Part shown: positions 56,483 through 64,000 of the stretch, piece after piece | Layout: every line of letters starts with the position of its first letter | Position numbering within the stretch: position 1 is the stretch's first letter | Source of the DNA: Malachius bipustulatus | Lineage: Eukaryota > Arthropoda > Insecta > Coleoptera > Melyridae | DNA length: 64,000 nucleotides | Assembly: GCA_910589415.1 (NCBI GenBank) | Contig: OU342630.1 | Span: forward strand, 62,802,186 to 62,866,185 | Direction of reading: 5' to 3' | The notes under the pieces: model-generated | What the model saw: the letters and a program-made list of their open reading frames with translations, nothing else | Databases searched by the model: none | What the model was told of the DNA's origin: nothing | Made by a program: the position numbers and the translations under genes

Positions 56483-57497
56483 TGATGAGAAAAATGTACA
56501 CATATATCGTGATTACACAGATATGGGAATGTACATGAGGCCGCAAGGGCCTACACCAAAAGATTTCCAATTCGCAAACATCCAACTGGTAACGTCATCA
56601 GGAGATTGTAAGGAAGGTTGCGAGAGACTGGTCATTTAATTCCAAATGGAAGTGTAGACCGCGGTCGCCCATGTTCTGTATGTGTTGACGTCTCAGATAG
56701 AGGAAGCAGAAGTGTTGGAAATTTTGCAAGAGGATGATCCAAGACGCAACCTTCTCTTAAGTTTATCGCTGGTGAGGTATCATTACCCTCGCATAATGAC
56801 AATGATGAGGTAGGCTCTTTCACCGAACGATCTTAAACCGGGAATCAACTACTGACATTGTATATTGCGACAAGTAGAATCAGAGCACACTTCTTGTGTG
56901 TTATGGACCCACGACGCAAAATTTTCTCTGGATGGTTTCTTTAATCAGCACAATAGTCATCATTAAGCTTTGAAGAACCCTGTGTCGGTTGAACATCACC
57001 CTCAACATCATTTTGGCGTTAAAGTGTTGGAATATGGGACTCTGGGGAATGAACTTGTGGAACATATAATATTGCCGCAAGGGTTAAATGGAGAAAATTT
57101 CCTGGAATTTCTAGACGGCGATCTACAGGAACGGTTAGACAACCATATGTGGATGCAGTTGGAGGGTGTCACAGCTCATTTTGCTGGTCCAGTGAGAACC
57201 TGGTTAGATAAACAATACCCAGGAAGATGAATAGGTCGCAATGTCCAGCGAGATCCCCCGATCTCATCCCACTCGTTTTTTTCTTTTGGAGTCACATCAA
57301 GTCAACTGTTTATCGCACTCCTGGCCAAAATGAGCATAAGACCTAATAGTGAGAATTCGAAATGCTGCTGTCACCGTTACGCCTCAAATGCTACAGCGAG
57401 TGCATACCAACATTGTGCGGTATTTCTGAACTCAGATTTGTATGAGAAATTTTCATGATCTGAAGAATTTTTAATAACTTTAAAACAAAACACCCTG
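56483..57497 (+). pseudogene. Dead mariner-like transposase with all three catalytic acids changed
   Basis: Frames in order give NVHEAARAYTKRFPIRKHP and GRLRETGHLIPNG (N-terminal HTH, 56530-56640), IEEAEVLEILQEDDPRR (second HTH region), VLWTHDAKFSLDGFF (56903-56945), FGVKVLEYGTLGN to MWMQLEGVTAHF (57010-57185), PARSPDLIPLVFFFW (57245-57290), IKSTVYRTP and a C-terminal tail to about 57450. Against the family pattern, the three catalytic positions read H (TDEA to THDA), E (QDGAPAHF to LEGVTAHF) and V (SPDLTPLD to SPDLIPLV). The right end is AACACCCTG-TA at 57490-57499. No left inverted repeat is visible. Confidence 0.9.
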
Positions 57498-57499
57498 TA

Positions 57500-59689
57500 T
57501 AAAAAATTAAAACCGATGAGATGAGAAATAAAATTGTCAAAATGACAGATGAAAGGGCACAATACTCTGTAATACCGCAGTCGTCTCTGATATCCATATT
57601 TTCCTTTCCAGTTTTTATAGAAAGACCGCTCTTTTTCTCCTGTAAAAAAGCAGGTAGGGACAGAGGTGGTCAAATACATATCGATAGACTGACTTATATT
57701 GTATTCTCATCTTGGAATTACCTACCCAGAGTTTAAACCTCGTTTCAAATTTCCATCTCCATTTACAGTGAAAAAGAAGAGTTACATGGCAATATGTGTA
57801 CAATTTAGTGGCATAGAGGTGTGAGGTTTCAAACGTGCGGCTGCCTGAGGTTATTAGGCGTGTCACAGGCAACCCCATTCATATTCAGAAGGTGTCAGTG
57901 TTCGGGCAGACGCCGGCATCAGTAATAATTTCAGCCTGAGGACCGTGATAAGAAAAGAAGGAAAGAAAGGCCCAAATTGGGAAGATGCAGATGTGATTAA
58001 AATACGAAATCTCGACGGAGTAGCTCCAGTTTCAGCAGGCCTATTTCATTTTTGAACGTGACAATAGTTCATTATCAAAATGAACTAAACGCGGCTCGAG
58101 AGAATTAGAATAATGAAATAATGAAACTGAGTTATAAGTGTAATTTCATTACGAATTAAATTATATTAACCTAATTAAATCTGGCTTATTTTATTAACCT
58201 GCTTGGCTATACACCTACAATAGGTATATTGTACAAAATATGCAAGCAGTTTTGAAATAATTGCATGATTATATTATTAAACATTTCAATTGTAATCTGT
58301 AATTATAGCTAAGTATTATAATGCATTATTTTAAAGCTGTAATGATGCAAGTGGGTAACATGAGCATTATGATACATATTTAGGGAGATTATTTAAATAG
58401 ACATGAAGTTTATAAGTACATCCCTTGAGGTCTCTGACCAAATGAGATAATTCCCCATCGGGATTGCTCATTACTAAAGTGAACTGGGAATATTTTTCAT
58501 GTTTGTAAGCCCTTACTTCAGAACAAAAAATTTAATATAATAATGTGATCACAATTATGCTCTAGATCTAGAACTTCATAAAAACACAAGAGTAGGAGAA
58601 AAATGCATATTTGACCAATTTTTTAAGGAATTTCTATTTATTAATTTCCAGAAAAAAAATAACTTTGAGACCAACAATGCCCTCTTGGTGAAGAGTGTCC
58701 TTAATTTTAAAACGCAATTCGTATAATATTTGTCAAATCTTTAATTGAATTGAGCAGGAAGAATTAGATAAGTAGGTACATTGAATTCATTATATTGAGG
58801 ATTATTCGAAACCCTTTTTCCTGTTCCACTCCTTATATGCTGTAAGGGCAGACACAGGACTTATTTTTAAAAACAAGTTATGTGAAAGGTTATCTCCTGG
58901 CAAAACTAAAACTTGTGGAAATAAATTTCCTAATGCACGGTTAGCTAAATGGCCAGAGGAGCTCTTCGTGACATAACGGAAACTTATCGATCTGATAGTG
59001 ATTGTTTATGGCATGTGTTTGGTGGAGTTGAACCCGCTTCAAGCCCTCTTTAAACTTTAAATTACGTCCAGTGTCTGGCCTATATTACTCGTATAATAGT
59101 ACCGAAATCATAAACGCTAAAATACTGTAGCGCGAAACTTCTGCACAGGTTTTATGGTCGGGTCAATAGGAAACATATTGTTCGATAGGTTTATTGCTGG
59201 CCGTTATCTGATCTCATTTATAATTCAGTCGAGGAGGGAAACTCCAAGATTTAATCCGGATAGTTTCCTACCGAAGAGGCCTTGAAATATTAATGGTTTT
59301 ATCGGTCGGCTCGTACATATTCCTATTTATTAAGCAATTTCATTCGATAGCCGACATAAAAGTTTTAAAGCGATTGATTTTATGATCTTGCACTTTACTT
59401 CGTGCGTGTGTTTTGAACTGTCGTTAAAAATCTATCGGAAGGAGAATATCAATGGGTTACTTTTAATGATGCGTTTTTTATCACAAATTCCAAAACGACT
59501 CCAACAAACAATTTTGATTCAATAATAAAAAATTACAACACACCCCGATTGATATCACTTTCGTTATTATTATTTTCCACGATCTCCCATTCATATTATT
59601 ACGATTGAAATTTCTCTTGCATTCAAAATCGAGCAAACTCATCCATGTACACAGGAGACATGATCCACAGACACACGGGAACATGGAAC
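57500..59689. other. Mostly AT-rich noncoding stretch
   Basis: No gene recognised. 57830-58040 is GC-elevated (GTGTTCGGGCAGACGCCGG) without a supported frame. Frames 57377-57679 (-), 57521-57733 (+) and 57615-57878 (-) overlap each other on opposite strands and lack motifs. Confidence 0.4.
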
Positions 59690-60020
59690 ATGTGATGGTA
59701 GTACAGACACCCGTCAGTTGTTGTCACCGTGGTCCCCGCAGTGTTGCCAACATAATGACAGGACAATTACGTGCCACAAGGGCTCTGCGGGCAGCCGACT
59801 TCCGCCCCCGAGCACCGATTTCACATCCAAAGGCGCTTGCCGCCCCCCAACTGGAAAATTACAGGACAACAACGACGGCGGCAAATGCTCACGTATCTGT
59901 TGCAAATTAAACGTCACTTGCCGCTTATCCGGGAGAGATCTTGCCAGGATCGATCGACGACCCTCTCGATTATCCCGATAGTGGAGGGTCGGTTCATGAT
60001 CCTACGGCTTTCATGCTTTA
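59690..60020. promoter_or_regulatory. GC-rich island (putative regulatory)
   Basis: CpG-rich (CCGACTTCCGCCCCCGAGC, GATCGATCGACGACC) with open frames in three phases plus the other strand, which argues against any one being a gene. Contains CACTTGCCGCTTATC and TTATCCCGATAG. Function inferred only. Confidence 0.28.
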
Positions 60021-60419
60021 ACTTAAATCTTCATAGAGCAACAATTGAATAGATAGAGATGAGTCTTTTAATCATTAGACAGTTCAAGCATCCCATTTTC
60101 TAGAAGACATTACTGTTTAGGTTGCCAATGCAACTAATAGCTTTGTCGTAGAGTGTAATAGAATTTTGTGACATCTTATTATAACGTCAACGGATTTATT
60201 TTACAAAGAAACTGGGCATAACCGGTAAGTAATATGGAGGAAAAACGTCGGCACATGAAAGCTAAAAGGCAAGAAAGGAAGATTTGTAGATCCACTCTTC
60301 GCTAAGTTGTATCATACACAACTTAAAAAACAACACTAAGTTACTTTCAAAAACTTTAACTTAAATAATTGTAATACTTATATGTATACAAAAATATGGT
60401 GAAAATGTAAAATCAGAAT
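60021..60419. other. AT-rich noncoding stretch
   Basis: No gene or element recognised. Confidence 0.4.
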
Positions 60420-60680
60420 TTAACATTTAAGAGCATAATTTGTAGATTATTTTGGGCTAGCCTATGAACAAGACTGGTCCCAGGAGTACATGGCAGTTCG
60501 TGTGCATTCAAGTGTTACGTGAGTAGCTGCCTCATTTTCTTTCTTTAGGAATGTGCAACTATTTCCTCATTTCCGGCAGCCAAAATGTTGCACTGAGAAT
60601 CAGTCGCAGTTTTGCAATGCTGGAGGTTGATCTGAAGAACCAGGAGAATTGTTAGGCAGTTGTTTGTTGGTGGTGCCAAT
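60420..60680 (-). pseudogene. Non-LTR retrotransposon endonuclease start fragment
   Basis: On the minus strand the frame contains LQINLQHCKTATDSQC, close to the QINLQHSK.AT start of endonuclease domains in R1/Jockey-group elements, followed by AAGNEEIVA (usually a GE.DI...QEP block). Weaker similarity continues through two stops to LVHRLAQNNLQIMLL near 60425. The rest of the element is not readable. The preceding DNA (60700-61450 on the plus strand) may include its 5' part but shows no zinc-knuckle motif. Confidence 0.55.
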
Positions 60681-62024
60681 CTGGTTCCCCAAATATGAGA
60701 GAAATACCAGAGAATAAAATTACTGTGCCTCAACCCCCTATGACACCAGGTGCCCCGTGCCCATAACAATTTTTCAAGGTATGTCGGTAGCATGCTGTCA
60801 AGCACCCCCTCGACAACGCATCCATCGGCGTGCGCAGTACCTACCTCGGATTTTCTACTGTGGTAAAGTTTGTTTCAAGATATAAGAAAACTCGTAAATT
60901 TTAGGTGCTGTAAAATATCTGTAAACATGTCAGAAGGTATGGTTTAAGACGACAATGAACCCTACTAAGGAGAATTTATAATCAACGATTACAATAAACC
61001 GAACATTTAGGCCTATTACAAATTTAAAGCCAAACCCCGGCCTAATTAGAAATTAGAAATAATGTTTAAATAAGATATTTCTAAGTTTATAAAAAACGAA
61101 ATGAAGTCTAAAAAATATGTGAAATTCAGAGCCGTTTTTGTGGAAACGATCCTTAAACCATGAACGGCCCTGGCGGGCTTCAGCAAGCCTGACATCCAGG
61201 TGTTTATTTGCACTACCTTTCTATTGTTGAGGGATTATTTGTGGGCAGCTCAACAATGGAAATATAATTTACAAGTTTCCTTATATCTTGAAACAGACCT
61301 TACCTAGTCCGTGCTGTCAGGCGTTTGCGTATAGGTGGAGACAATTCTCCTGACGTCACTACCCTGAGGCCGATCACACGGGTGATATGCTTACCTCAAG
61401 ACGGTGTCTTATGCGATGTTTTTCCAGAGCCCTTTTAGCCGTGATGGTGTTACTAATTTGCTTTTAGACCAAGCAAATAAGCAAATAGAGGTTTGTTCTT
61501 GAGAAAAATAGAAACGGAATACTTCTGGTGCTTTCAAAAGGCGGAATAGCCCTCAGATCCTAAATGCACAGTTTTTGGTTCAATGTTCTTGTGTATCATT
61601 TTCTTTTCTTTTATTATTTAACTTTAGTGCGAAAAATCGCCTCTTTTTTATTCTTATTGGTCCTAAAGAACGAATTATAGAGAATTAAAATAGGAAGAAA
61701 ATGAGAACTGAAACAATCCTATCAGTTCATTATTAAGGGAGCAAAAAAAAAAACGAAAAATATTGTTTAAAATTCTTCAAAAATCGTAACGTTGTCATTT
61801 TTGCTGGAAATATTTTTGTTACATTATAAGCAAAGTGTTTTTCCTGCACTTTTCCCGTCATCGAGGCCCTGCTTGTTTAAGTTTGTCTCTTTGTCTCTGG
61901 TTTCTTAAAATAACACGTGACATGAGTGATGAACTCTGCATGGTAATGTTCCCCGACTTCCAAAACAGAATCGGTCAAAAATATTTTTCCTAGTATGCAT
62001 TACCTGATTATAGGCGATTCCGTC
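60681..62024. other. Noncoding, mixed composition
   Basis: GC-elevated bits at 61140-61200 and 61340-61440 may belong to the 5' region of the minus-strand non-LTR relic. No frame is convincing. Confidence 0.35.
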
Positions 62025-63460
62025 AGAAACTTGTTCAGGGTTAAATGCTAACAGATCAAAACTCCTGACGTCTAGGTTTTGAGCCGAGGGTAGAGAGGAG
62101 GGTAAGAGCCCACTTTAGAGGTTGCCGATTATGGGAGGGAAAGGAGAAAGATCCCACTTTTTGGATTTCCGGTTATGTTTCTGGAAAATTTCCTTATATA
62201 ATAAATAAAAGCTCATAAAATTGTCTAAAACTTTTATTCTATTTTTTTTTCAATTCTCGACCGTTTTCGAGCTACACGCTCAGAAATAGTTGAAATTTTC
62301 AAAACAAATAACTTTTTTTTATATTTTTCATCAAACATTCCTTCATATCTCTAAAATATTCATCAGAAAAATAATAACTTCATTTAAAAGAAAATGTAAA
62401 GAATTCAATTCCGTTTTTGGAACATGGAAAATATGGAAATTAACCTCCAGCCCAACCTCAAACCAGTCAAAATTTACAAACAATTTAAATTTTTCTGTAA
62501 AATGTTGTCAGAAAATGTCATTTTCAGAAAAACCTGTCTGAAAAAGCTGTTTTTTCATATTTCTGACACAAAACCTCTTATTTGTGACATATATCTCTAA
62601 AATGAGTTCTTCGTGTCTTGTGTGTTTTGAGGACGTGGTTAAAGAAATAACAACTCTTCTAAAAATGACAACATTTCACGATAAACTTAAAATTGCTATC
62701 AATTTTGACTGGTTGAAGATTAATTTCCATATTTTCCATATTCTAAAAGGGAATTCAATTCTATACATTTTCTTTTCAACGAATTTATTTCGCTAATGAG
62801 TATTTTGGACGATATGGAGAAATTTTTGATTAAAACAATGAAGTAAAATGATTTTTTTTTTTAATTTCAACTGTTTCCGAGAGTGTTGCTCTAAAATGGT
62901 TGAGAATTAAAAAAAAAGCTTTGCGGTTAAAACTTTTAGACAATTTTGTGAGATTTTATTTATTATCGAAAACATTTTCCCTACGACGCTCCGTTTTTGA
63001 GATATAACTAGAAACCCCAAAAGTGGGATGTTTGATGAAAAATATAAGGTAAAATGATGTTTCGAATTTAAACTTCTTCCGAGAGTAATAAAACTCGAAA
63101 ACAGTTGGGATTTAAAAAAAAATCTATGAAATAAAAGTTTTACATAATTTTATGAGGATAATTACATAATTTTATATTATATTATATTATATATTATATT
63201 ACATAATATTACATAATTTTATATCTATATGTATAGGAGTTTTTTACTGCCCAGCATTGTTGAGATATAACCGAAAACCCCAAAATTACGCAAAAACTGG
63301 AACTTTCTCCGCCTTCTCCCACCCTCCTCCCATCCGGCTCGGCATCTTGAATTTAAGACTTTTGGTAACACTAAACATGAACCAGTTTCTGAAGGAATCG
63401 CTTAGGTACCTGCTCACGCAGTCTACACCTCCTTTTGGGCGATTCGATGACTGGTCTATA
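62025..63460. mobile_element. TIR element with GTGAGCAGGT ends, copy 2
   Basis: Starts with AGAAACTTGTTCAGGG and TCCTGACGTCTAGGT, matching 19097-19147. It ends AACCAGTTTCTGAAGGAATC, CTGCTCACGCA, CTACACCTCCTTTTGGGCGA and GACTGGTCTATA, matching the right end of copy 1. The extreme left inverted repeat seen in copy 1 is missing or altered. It is about 650 bp longer, with extra internal AT-rich sequence and repeated AAAAGTGGGA and CTACGACGC..CGTTTTTGAG modules. No transposase. Frames 62290-62538 and 62584-62793 are inside it and not genes. Confidence 0.65.
63168..63222. repeat. TATAT/ATTATA microsatellite
   Basis: Imperfect ATATT repeats inside copy 2 of the TIR element, a probable cause of part of its length difference from copy 1. 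Confidence 0.8.
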
Positions 63461-64000
63461 TTATTATTTTTCTGAAATATTGATTATCTTTTTGAAAATT
63501 TGTTCCTTGAATTTTTGTCTAATTGCACAATAATGGATAAAGCTGTGCCTACATATTTACTTAGTTAACACTGTTGTGTAAACAGGTGAAGCAGATAAAT
63601 TCTGAGAACAATGGATTTTACTTGAAAGGATTCATTCGATAATGGAAGGTAAATTTACAAGAACAATGAATTAAATGTTCAGCCTGCTAAACCCTGAGAA
63701 TATAGAATACAGAGCGGATTCTATATTCTCAAACATAACCTGACAGTTTCCGAGCCATTGGAAAATTCAAGGAGGAAAATACTTAATTACCCATAATACA
63801 ACCAAACTTTTTTCTATTGTATGTACTTTGCTAAATATAAAAAAATTGGTTTATTGGCTTAGTGTATTTTCAAACCGACATATTATCAAAAATTAATGCA
63901 AAAAATTATAGACTTTAAAAGACTTATATGACATCATTACTCCCAGTGAAGCATGCTGAAATATTTTAGACAATAATTATTAATGTTCTCGTATGCAAAA
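63461..64000. other. AT-rich noncoding stretch
   Basis: No gene or element recognised. An inverted pair, GAATATAGAATACAG and TTCTATATTCTC (63698-63731), forms a short hairpin. Confidence 0.4.

Noticed and set aside
59605..60052. Three overlapping plus-strand frames and one minus-strand frame as coding
   Set aside because: Openness in several phases at once is a composition effect, and none shows a motif.

Overview
The window looks like nuclear DNA of an insect. It is AT-rich, has no prokaryote-style gene packing, and has no intact protein gene that I can recognise. It is full of decayed insect-type transposable elements: a non-LTR retrotransposon ending in a GAA-type tail, Jockey-like and RTE-like reverse transcriptase fragments, a Ty3/gypsy RNase H, mariner-like (IS630/Tc1) transposase pieces, tRNA-derived SINEs, and many elements whose ends read TA-CAGGGTG...CACCCTG-TA. 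The order cannot be fixed from sequence alone. Read as genome context, this is a large intergenic region or a giant intron.

Layout. 0-3 kb: the end of a small DNA element, then a 5'-truncated non-LTR retrotransposon (330-2726) with a readable 12-bp target-site duplication. 4.6-5.5 kb: a non-autonomous DNA element. 5.85-7.74 kb: a composite element with 19-bp terminal inverted repeats and an 8-bp duplication (hAT-like). It contains GGAAGTACGA tandem repeats, a ~400-bp-arm palindrome and a spliced-gene-like coding fragment. 8.8-12 kb: decayed DNA-element ends and a minus-strand Jockey-like RT fragment. 12.3-13.0 kb: a deleted mariner keeping the C-terminal part of its transposase. 14-20 kb: a hairpin repeat, a possible host exon (15185-15270), another transposase HTH, a dispersed repeat shared with 44 kb, and a TIR element shared with 62-63 kb.

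21.4-22.6 kb: a near-perfect palindrome with ~515-bp arms. 28.2 kb: a transposase N-terminal remnant. 31.0-31.9 kb: a second long palindromic element. 33.0-33.6 kb: a second mariner deletion derivative, this one keeping the N-terminus, apparently nested in an older element. 36.5-39 kb: two SINEs of one family. 39.5 and 42 kb: unrecognised coding-like remnants. 44 kb: a gypsy RNase H split by an insertion. 48-50 kb: two small inverted-repeat elements. 55.8-57.5 kb: an RTE-like RT fragment followed directly by a dead mariner whose three catalytic acidic positions are all changed. 60.5 kb: a minus-strand non-LTR endonuclease fragment. 62-63.5 kb: the second copy of the 19-kb TIR element.

Between the transposons are short GC- and CpG-richer islands (about 16.9, 18.7, 37.8, 40.3, 45.9, 47.8, 50.3, 51.5, 54.8 and 59.8 kb) on an AT-rich background. 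Several contain TAATTA, ATCGATTA or GGGATTA cores. They could be cis-regulatory elements of a distant or flanking gene, but this is inference. I found no rRNA, canonical tRNA, CRISPR or operon-like feature, and no convincing new biological system. The most notable structures are the complementary mariner deletion pair, the long palindromic elements, the gene-fragment-carrying composite element and the island pattern.
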